64,000 nucleotides of DNA from the NCBI RefSeq assembly GCF_030297155.1, contig NZ_AP028067.1:1922001-1986000 (forward strand). Reading direction: 5' to 3'. Positions 9,584 through 18,195 of the stretch are shown here, piece by piece; the first letter of the stretch is position 1; every line of letters starts with the position of its first letter. Origin of the DNA: Vibrio sp. FE10 (GTDB taxonomy: Bacteria > Pseudomonadota > Gammaproteobacteria > Enterobacterales > Vibrionaceae). A model generated the notes under the pieces. It searched no databases. It had not been told where the DNA came from and saw nothing but the letters and a program-made list of their open reading frames with translations. Made by a program: the position numbers and the translations under genes.

Positions 9584-10048
9584 ATGTCTGAGATAAAAGA
9601 ATTCAAAGAACAATATGAAAAAACAGAAGCAGCTTGGCCAATAGGTGTCCAAAGAATAGAGAAAGAGATCAAAACAGGTATTTGGGTCACTACGCAATGG
9701 GAATTAATGGGGTTTGAACTGTCACCAGAAGATGACGCCCAAGACGTTTGTTTACTTCAGTTACACAAAGACGAACGTACTGACTACCGTTTCAATTTAA
9801 GCTCTCAACAACCAAAGCTGTTCTTGGTAATGGATAACGTTGATTCAGGTATTAAGCCTGTTATTCAATTGCTGACAGCTTCTCAGTCGGTCGCAGGGCA
9901 GTATATGGACGGAGACAACCAAGTGCTGTCATACGACATTCCTTTACCCGTACAGGCTTGGATGGAAGCCTTTATTGGTCGTCATGGCGAGCTATTGGAA
10001 GCAAGACGTAAGAAACGTAAAGGTGCGGGTCGATCTAATGGCAACTAA
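9584..10048 (+). CDS. DUF3305-family protein, formate dehydrogenase locus
   Basis: This 154-aa soluble protein of unknown biochemical function has a core G-I-W-V-T-T-Q-W-E-L-M-G and a basic C-terminal tail (R-R-K-K-R-K-G-A-G-R). I recognise it as the DUF3305 type that accompanies DUF3306 at respiratory formate dehydrogenase loci, which suggests a role in assembling or regulating the enzyme. The last 11 bp overlap the DUF3306 gene, so the two are translationally coupled. It has no signal peptide and no cysteine motif that would point to a metal site. Confidence 0.75.
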   Translation: MSEIKEFKEQYEKTEAAWPIGVQRIEKEIKTGIWVTTQWELMGFELSPEDDAQDVCLLQLHKDERTDYRFNLSSQQPKLFLVMDNVDSGIKPVIQLLTASQSVAGQYMDGDNQVLSYDIPLPVQAWMEAFIGRHGELLEARRKKRKGAGRSNGN

Positions 10049-10727
10049 CTTTTTTAGCCGTTGGTCTCAACGAAAGCTTGATGAATCCACTGACGAACCT
10101 TTTGAAGCAGAGCAAATACAGGAAGATGTAGAACCTACTTCTTCCGATCCTGCATCTTCTGAGATTTCGTCTACTGATCTTTCATCTGCTGCTGTCGCAG
10201 AAGCGCCTCAGCCTTTAGAAGGTGACGCTTTAGAAAGCGATGAAGAAGCTCATGCTGTTGACTCCCAAGATACGGCATCAGAAACGACTGAAGACTTGTC
10301 TGTTGCTCAATTATTGGTGTCTGAAGCCTCTGAAAGCGTAAAAAAGGCCGCATTGCGTAAATTATTCCTCTCAGAAGAGTTTAACGTCCGTGATGGTTTA
10401 GACGATTATGACGACGATTACAGTAATTTGAAGTCTCTTTCTGAAGGCGTCGCAGAAACATTGCGTGATTGGGTAAAAGACAAGCCAGAAGAGGAAGCAC
10501 CAAGCGAGACTGAGCAAGCTGCTGATAATGAAGAAGAAACTGTAATTGATGAGGTTGATAACTCGATTAATGAAGCGGAAAAGACTGAATCAGAACTTAG
10601 CGAAAGTGACGAAATTGCCGGGGAAGAAAAAGAACTGTATAAAAACACAGTATCTAGCAGTAATGATACTGTGACTATCGAAGATGACCTAAAAGAGGTG
10701 GGACAAAATATACCACACAAAGAATAG
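10038..10727 (+). CDS. DUF3306-family acidic protein, formate dehydrogenase locus
   Basis: This 229-aa protein opens M-A-T-N-F-F-S-R-W-S-Q-R-K-L, the conserved N-terminus of the DUF3306 family. A central folded segment (A-A-L-R-K-L-F-L-S-E-E-F-N-V-R-D-G-L-D-D-Y-D-D-D-Y) is flanked by long low-complexity Glu/Asp/Ser-rich arms that should be disordered. The ATG at 10038 is chosen over an upstream ATG at 9975: the extra residues would come from reading DUF3305 out of frame, and a purine-rich Shine-Dalgarno precedes 10038. The function is unknown. The strong negative charge and coupling to basic-tailed DUF3305 suggest the two bind each other (inference). Confidence 0.78.
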   Translation: MATNFFSRWSQRKLDESTDEPFEAEQIQEDVEPTSSDPASSEISSTDLSSAAVAEAPQPLEGDALESDEEAHAVDSQDTASETTEDLSVAQLLVSEASESVKKAALRKLFLSEEFNVRDGLDDYDDDYSNLKSLSEGVAETLRDWVKDKPEEEAPSETEQAADNEEETVIDEVDNSINEAEKTESELSESDEIAGEEKELYKNTVSSSNDTVTIEDDLKEVGQNIPHKE

Positions 10728-10752
10728 GTACATTTTGACTAAACACTCAATG

Positions 10753-10788
10753 AGCCGCTTGAGACAAAATGTCCCAAGCGGCTTTTTC
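10753..10788 (+). terminator. Intrinsic terminator after DUF3306
   Basis: The stem GCCGCTTG-a-GACA ... TGTC-c-CAAGCGGC is followed by TTTTT. It separates the DUF3305-DUF3306 transcript from the catalytic operon, which therefore needs its own promoter. Confidence 0.9.
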
Positions 10789-10845
10789 ATATCTCAAACA
10801 AACTACAAATCATGCTAATTCATTGAAAATAATGAATTATTAAAT

Positions 10846-10861
10846 TGGCATGGCATTTGCT
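10846..10861 (+). promoter_or_regulatory. Sigma-54 (RpoN) promoter of the formate dehydrogenase operon
   Basis: TGGCATG-GCAT-TTGCT fits the -24/-12 consensus TGGCACG-N4-TTGCW with one mismatch, in the sense direction and in the only gap before the operon. A palindrome AATTCATT-gaaaat-AATGAATT (10817-10838) lies just upstream. The predicted start is near 10872, giving a leader of about 158 nt. Confidence 0.72.
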
Positions 10862-10872
10862 AAATATCGTTC

Positions 10873-11029
10873 ATTATCGACTTTTTTTGTAGATAGCTTG
10901 GGTAAGGTTGATTGGATAATGAATAGCTAACGAAACCGTTAGTTGTTAACCGATTACTCAGCAAGTTCTCTAACGCTAACTACAATGAAGGTTGAACAGA
11001 TTATCCATGTCCAAAGATGGAACTGAGCA
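10873..11029 (+). promoter_or_regulatory. Structured leader RNA of the formate dehydrogenase operon (candidate)
   Basis: The leader contains a hairpin CTAACG-aaac-CGTTAG (10927-10942) enclosed by a possible long-range stem TGGATAAT (10913-10920) with ATTATCCA (11000-11007). A competing local hairpin TCCAT (11004-11008) with ATGGA (11017-11021) covers the Shine-Dalgarno GGA of the first gene. The two pairings share 11004-11007 and are mutually exclusive. This is a pattern seen by eye, not a known riboswitch class. Confidence 0.35.
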
Positions 11030-12691
11030 ATGCTTAAACAATTATTAGAACAAGCAACTTCAAATAACGCTAAAGCAAGACTGTATGCATTTGAAAATAC
11101 AGTTGAATTAACAAACCTAATTCCACCGACAGTCAGTTATGAGAGCGGGGGAAACACACTCATCATTGGTCCAACAAAGATCATTGAGAGTGCGGCTGCG
11201 CAATTACCTCAGCTAACAAGCCTAACTTTATTGTCAACAGATGGCGAAAAGGGCACAAACCCTGAATTGTACTTCGCGAACTCGGTCCAAGTATCCGGTT
11301 TCCTTGGCACGTTTGAAGTTCTGATTGAGAGTAAAGGCACATCGAGCAACCTAGCGAAAGTGGCCATTAATCACGATTGTTTCGATGTGGTTTTAGATCT
11401 TTGCCTGAATAGTTGCATGACAGAAGAAGTGCCTGTTCCTGGTTATTACCCAGTAGGGCGCGGTTATCCAAAACTGGCTGAAGCGTTAGAAGAGATTCCA
11501 ACGTTAATGGGTACGTTTGATAAGCCTAAATTCTTCCGTTTAGACACCGACCTTTGTGCGCACAGTTCTCGTGGTGTTAAAGGCTGTGAGCGTTGTGTTG
11601 ATGCTTGTCCTGCTGGCGCACTGTCGAGTGAAGGTTCAGATAAGACTGGTCACAAGATCGAGATTAACCCTTACCTATGTCAAGGAGTGGGGACTTGTGC
11701 AACAAGCTGTCCTACAGAAGCGATTACCTATGCGCTTCCAAATCCTGACGATACTCAAAAGTTCATTGAACGTACGCTAGCAAACTATGAGCAAGCGGGC
11801 GGTCTGGATCCTATCGTACTTATCTGTAGCTCACGTCATGAGACCTACAATGTGATGGCGCTCAAAGCACTGCCGGATAACGTGATTCCGATTGTGGTGG
11901 AAGAACTGCCTTCTATTGGCATCGATACGTGGTTTGCAGCGCTAGTTAACGGCGCGACTCAGGTTCTGTTTGCAGCTTCTCGCTTTATGCCAGAAACCAT
12001 CATTCGTGTTCTGAATAACGAAGTCGGGATCGCTCAAGAGCTACTTGACCAAATTGGTATCCCAAAAGAAACGATCGATATCCTTTATCTAGAATCGCTT
12101 CGTGAAGGTCCTCCGACATTGTGTGTTGATTCGTTCGACCTTGCACTTGGCGATCTTCAAGGCAATAAGCGTCAACGTTTGTTCACAGCACTTGATGCGA
12201 TGTCTTCGTCTCGTATTCCAGTTGAGAACATTGTTGAGCTTCCTTCGAATGCACCATACGGCACGGTTTCGTGCGAAAGCAAAGATTGTACTTTGTGTAT
12301 GAGTTGTGTGGCTGTGTGTCCGACACGTGCTCTACATACCGATGGCGCCTCTCCATCCCTTAAGTTTGTCGAACAAGACTGTATTCAATGTGGTCTGTGT
12401 GAAAAGGCATGTCCTGAGAATGTTCTCACTCTGACTCCTCGTATGAATTGGGTGAAAGAAGAACGTCAACAAGCGGTTGTGATTCATGAAGAGAAAGCCG
12501 CGGAATGCTTACGTTGTCATAAGCCATTCGCACCACAGTCTATGATTGACATGCTACAGAACAAGTTACGCGGTCACTCTCATTTCTCAGATGAGACAGC
12601 AATTAATCGTATTGCGATGTGTGAAGACTGTCGTGTGGTGGACATGTTCGATTCAATGGCTCAAGACCCATTGAAACAATTGAAATACTAG
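11030..12691 (+). CDS. Multi-cluster 4Fe-4S ferredoxin-type protein of the formate dehydrogenase operon
   Basis: This 553-aa soluble protein has at least four ferredoxin-like cysteine sets: C176...C186-x2-C189-x3-C193-P and C217...C223-x3-C227-P in the first half, and C-x2-C-x2-C-x3-C-P and C-x2-C-x2-C-x3-C-P near residues 417-470. Two further C-x2-C pairs sit near the C-terminus (C-L-R-C-H and C-E-D-C-R). It has no signal peptide, so it is cytoplasmic, unlike the catalytic subunits exported by Tat. It is the first gene of the operon and probably shuttles electrons or helps load the cofactor; the exact partner is not known. The stop is followed directly by the Shine-Dalgarno of the chaperone gene. 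Confidence 0.85.
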   Translation: MLKQLLEQATSNNAKARLYAFENTVELTNLIPPTVSYESGGNTLIIGPTKIIESAAAQLPQLTSLTLLSTDGEKGTNPELYFANSVQVSGFLGTFEVLIESKGTSSNLAKVAINHDCFDVVLDLCLNSCMTEEVPVPGYYPVGRGYPKLAEALEEIPTLMGTFDKPKFFRLDTDLCAHSSRGVKGCERCVDACPAGALSSEGSDKTGHKIEINPYLCQGVGTCATSCPTEAITYALPNPDDTQKFIERTLANYEQAGGLDPIVLICSSRHETYNVMALKALPDNVIPIVVEELPSIGIDTWFAALVNGATQVLFAASRFMPETIIRVLNNEVGIAQELLDQIGIPKETIDILYLESLREGPPTLCVDSFDLALGDLQGNKRQRLFTALDAMSSSRIPVENIVELPSNAPYGTVSCESKDCTLCMSCVAVCPTRALHTDGASPSLKFVEQDCIQCGLCEKACPENVLTLTPRMNWVKEERQQAVVIHEEKAAECLRCHKPFAPQSMIDMLQNKLRGHSHFSDETAINRIAMCEDCRVVDMFDSMAQDPLKQLKY

Positions 12692-12700
12692 GAGTTGGCC

Positions 12701-13345
12701 TTGGATACTCATTTAGATCAAGCACAAGAGCTAGAACAAACACTAAGAACTGAAATCTATCTGGTTCTTTCTGCATTGTTTCGTAGCGCACCTTCTGAAG
12801 AGGTGATTGATTTTCTAAAGACACTAGACATTGAAGCATCAGAAAGTGCGATGCAGAAGGCTTGGGTGGCGATTCAACAAGCAGCAACCGAATCAAATCG
12901 CGAAGCACTAGAAGATGAATATCAAAATCTTTTCATTGGTATTGGTCGTGGGGAGATTGTTCCATTTGGATCTTGGCACCGAACAGGATCAATGATGGAA
13001 AAACCATTAGCTGAGATCCGTCACGATCTTGAATTGCTTGGCATTGAGCGTGATGAGCAAGTTAAAGAACCTGAAGATCATATCGCGGCGCTTTGTGAAG
13101 TAATGGCGATGCTAACCGATGAAGAAGACGCACTGCAACAAGCCGTTTTCAATAAACATATTGGGCCTTGGTTTAACTCTTTTACGCGTCAGCTTGAAGC
13201 CGCAGAGAGTGCCAACTTCTACAAATCTGCAGCTCAGCTGTGTGAAGCATTCTTAACGTTGGAACAAGTTCGTTTCAGCGTGAATACAAAAAACAGTAAA
13301 CACAAATTAAAGATTGATGTGAAAAACGTCACTGATTACGAGTAA
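12701..13345 (+). CDS. TorD/DmsD-family molybdoenzyme chaperone
   Basis: This all-helical cytoplasmic protein of about 214 aa has the TorD-family signature E-x-E-Y-x-x-L-F-I-G-x-G-R-G-E-I-V-P-F-G-S-W, followed by E-P-E-D-H-I-A-A-L. These chaperones bind the twin-arginine leader of a partner molybdoenzyme and hold back export until the cofactor is inserted; FdhA two genes downstream is the obvious client. I chose TTG at 12701 over TTG at 12695 because GGAG at 12691-12694 then sits 6 nt upstream. Confidence 0.88.
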   Translation: MDTHLDQAQELEQTLRTEIYLVLSALFRSAPSEEVIDFLKTLDIEASESAMQKAWVAIQQAATESNREALEDEYQNLFIGIGRGEIVPFGSWHRTGSMMEKPLAEIRHDLELLGIERDEQVKEPEDHIAALCEVMAMLTDEEDALQQAVFNKHIGPWFNSFTRQLEAAESANFYKSAAQLCEAFLTLEQVRFSVNTKNSKHKLKIDVKNVTDYE

Positions 13346-13418
13346 TCGAGCAGTACGCGATTATATCGATAGAGGGGCATGAAGCCTCCAAAAAGATCTA
13401 CCGCAAGGTAAGGAAGCA

Positions 13419-13622
13419 ATGATGAAAGATAATAAAGAAATAGATACAAGCCGTAGAGACTTACTCAAAGGTTTAACGACTGCAGCCGTTGCTGGTGCCG
13501 TTGTCGCTGGAACAACCAAAGTGGCAACCGCTTCAGAAACTGTTGAAATGCCTGAAAAAGACGTGAAGAAGACGGGCTATCGCGAAACGCAACATATTCG
13601 CGATTACTACGACACACTTTAG
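13419..13622 (+). CDS. Small twin-arginine protein, formate dehydrogenase region Tat target
   Basis: This 67-aa protein consists of a Tat leader (T-S-R-R-D-L-L-K-G at 10-18, then an Ala/Gly/Val hydrophobic stretch to an A-T-A-S site near 40) plus only about 27 residues of mature sequence. It matches the small 'formate dehydrogenase region TAT target' family (FdhX-like), found beside FdhA in many proteobacteria. It has no cysteines or cofactor motif. It may be a tiny accessory subunit or act as a leader decoy for the chaperone. The gap to FdhA is 10 bp and holds FdhA's AGGAG. Confidence 0.85.
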   Translation: MMKDNKEIDTSRRDLLKGLTTAAVAGAVVAGTTKVATASETVEMPEKDVKKTGYRETQHIRDYYDTL

Positions 13623-13632
13623 GAGATAACGG

Positions 13633-16488
13633 ATGAAACTTGTCAAACGCTCCGATAGTGTGAGCAAAGAAACCAATCAGCTGGGTGTGTCTCGTCGCGC
13701 CTTCATGAAAAACACTTCACTTGCTGCTGGTGGCGCGGTTGTAGGCGCAAGTCTATTCGCACCGGGCATGATGAAGAAAGCACAGGCTAAATCAGTCGAC
13801 CCAGAAGCGAAAACAGAAGTAAAACGTACGATCTGTTCTCACTGTTCTGTGGGTTGTGGTATCTACGCTGAAGTTCAAAATGGTGTGTGGACGGGTCAAG
13901 AGCCTGCATTCGATCACCCATTCAACGCTGGTGGACACTGTGCAAAAGGTGCTGCACTGCGTGAACATGGCCACGGTGAACGTCGTCTTAAGTACCCAAT
14001 GAAATTGGAAGGCGGTAAGTGGAAGAAGCTTTCTTGGGAACAAGCGATTGAAGAAATCGGTAACAAGGCGCTAGAACTTCGTAAAGAATCTGGCCCTGAT
14101 TCGGTTTACTTCTTGGGTAGTGCGAAACACAGTAACGAGCAAGCTTACGCATTCCGTAAGATGGCGTCTTTGTGGGGAACGAACAACGTTGACCACCAAG
14201 CGCGTATTTGTCACTCAACCACAGTAGCCGGTGTTGCAAACACTTGGGGTTACGGTGCGATGACAAACTCGTTCAATGACATGCACAACTGTAAATCAAT
14301 GCTATTCATTGGTTCAAACCCTGCAGAAGCTCACCCAGTTGCGATGCAACACATCTTGATCGCGAAAGAGAAGAACAACTGTAAGATCGTGGTTGCAGAT
14401 CCTCGTCGTACACGTACTGCTGCGAAATCTGATCACTACGTATCATTGCGTCCAGGTTCAGATGTTGCCTTTATTTGGGGCATCTTATGGCATGTATTTG
14501 GAAACCAATGGGAAGACAAAGAGTTCATTCGCCAACGTGTATTCGGCATGGAAGAAATCCGTGAAGAAGTAGCGAAATGGAATCCAGCAGAAGTTGAGCG
14601 TGTGACTGGCGTAAGCGAAGAAGACGTTTACCAAACCGCGAAGCTACTTTCTGAAAACCGCCCGGGTTGTATTGTTTGGTGTATGGGTGGTACTCAACAT
14701 ACAACTGGTAACAACAACACACGTGCTTACTGTGTACTTGAGCTTGCGCTCGGTAACATCGGTAAATCAGGCGGTGGTGCAAACATTTTCCGTGGACACG
14801 ATAACGTACAAGGCGCAACTGACCTTGGCGTACTGTCTGACACACTTCCAGGCTACTACGGCTTGTCTGAAGGTTCTTGGCGTCACTGGTCTAAAGTCTG
14901 GGAAGTTGACTTTGACTGGATCAAAGGACGCTTTGACGACAACGCATACGGCGGTCAAAAACCAATGAACAGTGCAGGTATTCCTGTATCTCGTTGGGTT
15001 GATGGTGTGCTTGAAAACAAAGACAACATCCGTCAGCGTGAAAACATCCGTGCCATGTTCTACTGGGGTCACGCGGTGAACTCTCAGACTCGTGGTCCTG
15101 AGATGAAGAAAGCGATGCAAAAGCTGGATATGATGGTTATCGTTGACCCATACCCAACAGTAGCTGCAGTAATGAACGATCGTACTGACGGCGTTTACCT
15201 GCTTCCTGCAACAACGCAATTTGAAACCTACGGCAGTGTAACGGCATCAAACCGTTCTCTACAGTGGCGTGACAAAGTGGTTGAGCCTTTGTTCGAATCT
15301 AAACCTGACCATGAAATCATGTACTTGCTTTCGAAGAAGCTTGGTTTCTCAGATCAGCTGTTCAAAAACATTCGCGTTGAAAACAACGAACCGCTTATCG
15401 AAGACATTACTCGTGAATTTAACAAGGGTATGTGGACGATCGGTTACACAGGTCAAAGCCCTGAGCGTTTGAAAGAGCACCAACAGAACTGGCACACATT
15501 CCACAAAACAACGCTTGCTGCAGAAGGCGGCCCAGCGAATGGTGAGACTTACGGTCTTCCGTGGCCATGTTGGGGCAACCCAGAAATGAAACACCCAGGT
15601 ACGCACATCCTTTACGATACGTCTAAACCGGTAGCAGAGGGCGGCGGTAACTTCCGTACTCGTTTCGGTGTGGAGTTCGAAGGTCAAAGTATCTTGGCAG
15701 AAGACAGCTACTCGAAAGGCAGCGAAATCAAAGACGGCTACCCAGAATTCAGTGACAAACTTCTGAAGCAACTGGGTTGGTGGGACGATCTAACCGCAGA
15801 AGAGAAAGCTTCAGCGGAAGGTAAGAACTGGAAGACTGACGTTTCTGGTGGTATCCAACGTGTGGCTATCAAGCATGGTTGTATCCCGTTTGGTAATGCG
15901 AAAGCACGTGCGATTGTTTGGACATTCCCAGATCGCGTACCTCTACACCGTGAGCCACTTTACACGCCACGTCGTGATCTTGTTGCTGATTACCCAACTT
16001 GGGATGACAAAGAAGCGATTTTCCGTGTTCCTACGTTGTACAAGTCAATTCAAGACCAAGACAAGTCTGGCGAATACCCAATCATTCTGACGTCTGGTCG
16101 TCTGGTTGAGTACGAAGGTGGTGGTGAAGAAACGCGTTCAAACCCATGGCTAGCAGAACTTCAACAAGAGATGTTTGTTGAAGTGAACCCGAAAGACGCA
16201 AACGACATTGGCTTCAAAGATGGTGATGACGTTTGGGTTGAAGGTGCAGAGAAGGGCCGTATTAAGGTGAAAGCGATGGTTACACGTCGTGTGAAACCGG
16301 GTTTAGCGTTCTTGCCGTTCCACTTCGGTGGTAAGTTCGAAGGCGAAGATTTGCGTTCTAAGTACCCTGAAGGCACGGATCCTTACGTTATTGGTGAAGC
16401 AGCCAATACAGCAACCACATATGGTTACGACCCTGTCACGTTGATGCAGGAAACGAAAGTAACCCTTTGTAATATTCGTAAAGCGTAA
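13633..16488 (+). CDS. fdhA: Formate dehydrogenase catalytic (alpha) subunit, molybdopterin, Cys type
   Basis: This 951-aa Tat-exported enzyme oxidises formate to CO2. The Tat motif S-R-R-A-F-M-K is at 20-26. The N-terminal 4Fe-4S site is C68-x2-C71-x3-C75...C103. The catalytic residue falls at C193 in R-I-C-H-S, where E. coli FdnG/FdoG/FdhF have selenocysteine followed by the same His; no in-frame TGA occurs, so no selenium is used. The molybdopterin domains continue (G-S-N-P-A-E-A-H-P, M-G-G-T-Q-H-T-T-G-N-N) and the C-terminal dinucleotide-binding domain starts near L-T-S-G-R-L-V-E. It is probably periplasmic, joined to FdhB and FdhC and feeding quinone. Confidence 0.95.
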   Translation: MKLVKRSDSVSKETNQLGVSRRAFMKNTSLAAGGAVVGASLFAPGMMKKAQAKSVDPEAKTEVKRTICSHCSVGCGIYAEVQNGVWTGQEPAFDHPFNAGGHCAKGAALREHGHGERRLKYPMKLEGGKWKKLSWEQAIEEIGNKALELRKESGPDSVYFLGSAKHSNEQAYAFRKMASLWGTNNVDHQARICHSTTVAGVANTWGYGAMTNSFNDMHNCKSMLFIGSNPAEAHPVAMQHILIAKEKNNCKIVVADPRRTRTAAKSDHYVSLRPGSDVAFIWGILWHVFGNQWEDKEFIRQRVFGMEEIREEVAKWNPAEVERVTGVSEEDVYQTAKLLSENRPGCIVWCMGGTQHTTGNNNTRAYCVLELALGNIGKSGGGANIFRGHDNVQGATDLGVLSDTLPGYYGLSEGSWRHWSKVWEVDFDWIKGRFDDNAYGGQKPMNSAGIPVSRWVDGVLENKDNIRQRENIRAMFYWGHAVNSQTRGPEMKKAMQKLDMMVIVDPYPTVAAVMNDRTDGVYLLPATTQFETYGSVTASNRSLQWRDKVVEPLFESKPDHEIMYLLSKKLGFSDQLFKNIRVENNEPLIEDITREFNKGMWTIGYTGQSPERLKEHQQNWHTFHKTTLAAEGGPANGETYGLPWPCWGNPEMKHPGTHILYDTSKPVAEGGGNFRTRFGVEFEGQSILAEDSYSKGSEIKDGYPEFSDKLLKQLGWWDDLTAEEKASAEGKNWKTDVSGGIQRVAIKHGCIPFGNAKARAIVWTFPDRVPLHREPLYTPRRDLVADYPTWDDKEAIFRVPTLYKSIQDQDKSGEYPIILTSGRLVEYEGGGEETRSNPWLAELQQEMFVEVNPKDANDIGFKDGDDVWVEGAEKGRIKVKAMVTRRVKPGLAFLPFHFGGKFEGEDLRSKYPEGTDPYVIGEAANTATTYGYDPVTLMQETKVTLCNIRKA

Positions 16489-16499
16489 GGAGTCTTAAA

Positions 16500-17108
16500 A
16501 TGGCTAGAATGAAATTTCTTTGTGACACCAAACGTTGTATCGAATGTAACGGTTGTGTCACTGCATGTAAGAACGAAAATGATGATGCTCTGGAATGGGG
16601 TATTCAACGTCGCCGCGTTGTAACACTGAACGATGGTGAGCCGGGCGAAAACTCTATCTCAGTAGCATGTATGCACTGTACTGATGCACCTTGTATGGCA
16701 GTTTGCCCAGCAGACTGTTTTGAACATACAGAAGATGGCATCGTACTTCACAATAAAGATCTATGTATCGGTTGTGGTTACTGCTTGTTTGCTTGTCCGT
16801 TTGGCGCACCTCAATTCCCTAAACAGGAAGCATTTGGTGAGCGCGGTAAGATGGACAAATGTACCTTCTGTGCTGGCGGCCCAGAAACAGAGCCGGGTTC
16901 TGTGGAAGAGCGTCAGAAGTACGGTGCGAACCGTATTGCTGAAGGCAAGCTGCCAATGTGTGCTTCGCTTTGTTCGACAAAAGCGCTGCTTGCAGGTGAT
17001 GCTGAACAAGTCTCTGATATCTTCCGTCAGCGTGTTGTAGAACGCGGTGCGAAAGGTGCCGGTTGGACAGACGGCAACGACCTTTCTTACGATGCGATGA
17101 AGAGCTAG
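16500..17108 (+). CDS. fdhB: Formate dehydrogenase iron-sulfur (beta) subunit
   Basis: This 202-aa electron-transfer subunit has four ferredoxin-type cysteine groups: C-I-E-C-N-G-C-V-T-A-C, C-M-H-C-T-D-A-P-C-M-A-V-C-P, C-I-G-C-G-Y-C-L-F-A-C-P and C-T-F-C...C-A-S-L-C. This arrangement is typical of four-cluster HybA/FdnH-like subunits. It has no signal peptide and no C-terminal anchor helix, so it should be carried out of the cell folded with the Tat-tagged FdhA. AAGGAG lies 7 nt before the ATG, and 11 bp separate it from fdhA. Confidence 0.95.
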   Translation: MARMKFLCDTKRCIECNGCVTACKNENDDALEWGIQRRRVVTLNDGEPGENSISVACMHCTDAPCMAVCPADCFEHTEDGIVLHNKDLCIGCGYCLFACPFGAPQFPKQEAFGERGKMDKCTFCAGGPETEPGSVEERQKYGANRIAEGKLPMCASLCSTKALLAGDAEQVSDIFRQRVVERGAKGAGWTDGNDLSYDAMKS

Positions 17109-17121
17109 TTAGGAGAGACAT

Positions 17122-18195
17122 ATGCTTACAATGTTTAAGCGTCTCTTCCTTGTTGTGCTGCCGATGTTGGCAGCACTAACAATGCTGTCTCCTTTGAGTC
17201 ATGCATCTGAGACGAACTCATCACAAACTCAATCGAGCTCTGCTGAAAGAGAAATCACACAACTTGCTGGCGCTGATTTTTGGCGACAAGTAAGAAACGG
17301 TGAGGAAGGTTACACCACCTCTCAATCGGCTGAGCACGGTGTATTGATCAGTACGCCAGGTCAAACGTGGTACATATTGAAAGAGAAGTGGATGTCGCCA
17401 GCCGGCGCTGTTGCGATCTTTGGCAGTATTGCTTTCGTTACCTTGATGTACGTTGTGATTGGACCGCTAATGCTAAGCGCACCAAGAACGGGACGTAAGA
17501 TCAAACGTTGGTCTCGACTCGATCGTGCGTTGCACTGGAGCATGGCGTTTACCTTTTTATCACTGGCATTCAGTGGTTTAATGTTGGTTTACGGTAAACA
17601 CTTCTTGAAACCATACATCCCAACGGATCTATGGGGCTTCATTGTTCTACTGGCTAAGCAATACCACAATTACATTGGCCCGATTTTCTATGTGCTGTTG
17701 ATGGCTGTTCTTATCAAGTGGTGGCGCAAGTCGATCTTCAAGATGGTCGATCTCCAGTGGTTCATGAAACTGGGTGGTATGGTTGGCAAGCATAAAGGTT
17801 CTCATCCATCAGCAGAATTCTCGAACGCGGGTGAAAAAGCGCTGTTCTGGCTTCTGATTGTGGTGGGTACTGTGGTTGCGTTCAGTGGCTTGGTATTGGA
17901 CTTCCCAATCTTTGGTCAAACTCGACGTGATATGGAGCTTTCAAACCTTGTTCATATGCTGGCGGCTCTGATCCTTATCTGTGGTTTCGTGTTCCACATC
18001 TACATCGGCTTGTTCGGTATGGAAGGCGCACTAGAAGGCATGGTAACCGGTGAAGTCGACGAAACTTGGGCAAAAGAGCACCATGACCTTTGGTACAAAG
18101 AAGTGATGGAACAAGAGAAAAACGGCGTTGAAGAAAACGCTAACGCAGCAACAGAGAAAAGTGAAGGGGTGAATAAGAATGAACAAACCTCATAA
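17122..18195 (+). CDS. fdhC: Formate dehydrogenase cytochrome b (gamma) subunit
   Basis: This 357-aa membrane subunit takes electrons from FdhB to quinone through b hemes. It has an N-terminal signal-like helix (about 7-29), a periplasmic stretch, then a membrane helix near 93-115 and the cytochrome b561/FdnI-like core. Candidate heme-ligand histidines lie within or next to helices (L-H-W-S-M-A-F, Y-H-N-Y-I-G-P, H-M-L-A-A-L, F-H-I-Y-I-G). The tail is hydrophilic and Glu/Asn-rich. AGGAGA precedes the ATG. The last 17 bp overlap the next gene. Confidence 0.93.
   Translation: MLTMFKRLFLVVLPMLAALTMLSPLSHASETNSSQTQSSSAEREITQLAGADFWRQVRNGEEGYTTSQSAEHGVLISTPGQTWYILKEKWMSPAGAVAIFGSIAFVTLMYVVIGPLMLSAPRTGRKIKRWSRLDRALHWSMAFTFLSLAFSGLMLVYGKHFLKPYIPTDLWGFIVLLAKQYHNYIGPIFYVLLMAVLIKWWRKSIFKMVDLQWFMKLGGMVGKHKGSHPSAEFSNAGEKALFWLLIVVGTVVAFSGLVLDFPIFGQTRRDMELSNLVHMLAALILICGFVFHIYIGLFGMEGALEGMVTGEVDETWAKEHHDLWYKEVMEQEKNGVEENANAATEKSEGVNKNEQTS

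Noticed and set aside
9975..10037. N-terminal extension of the DUF3306 gene
   Set aside because: The extra 21 residues come from reading the DUF3305 gene out of frame; the family starts at the ATG at 10038.
14209..14214. Selenocysteine in the formate dehydrogenase
   Set aside because: The active-site codon is TGT (Cys193) followed by His; no TGA interrupts the frame and no SECIS-like element is needed.
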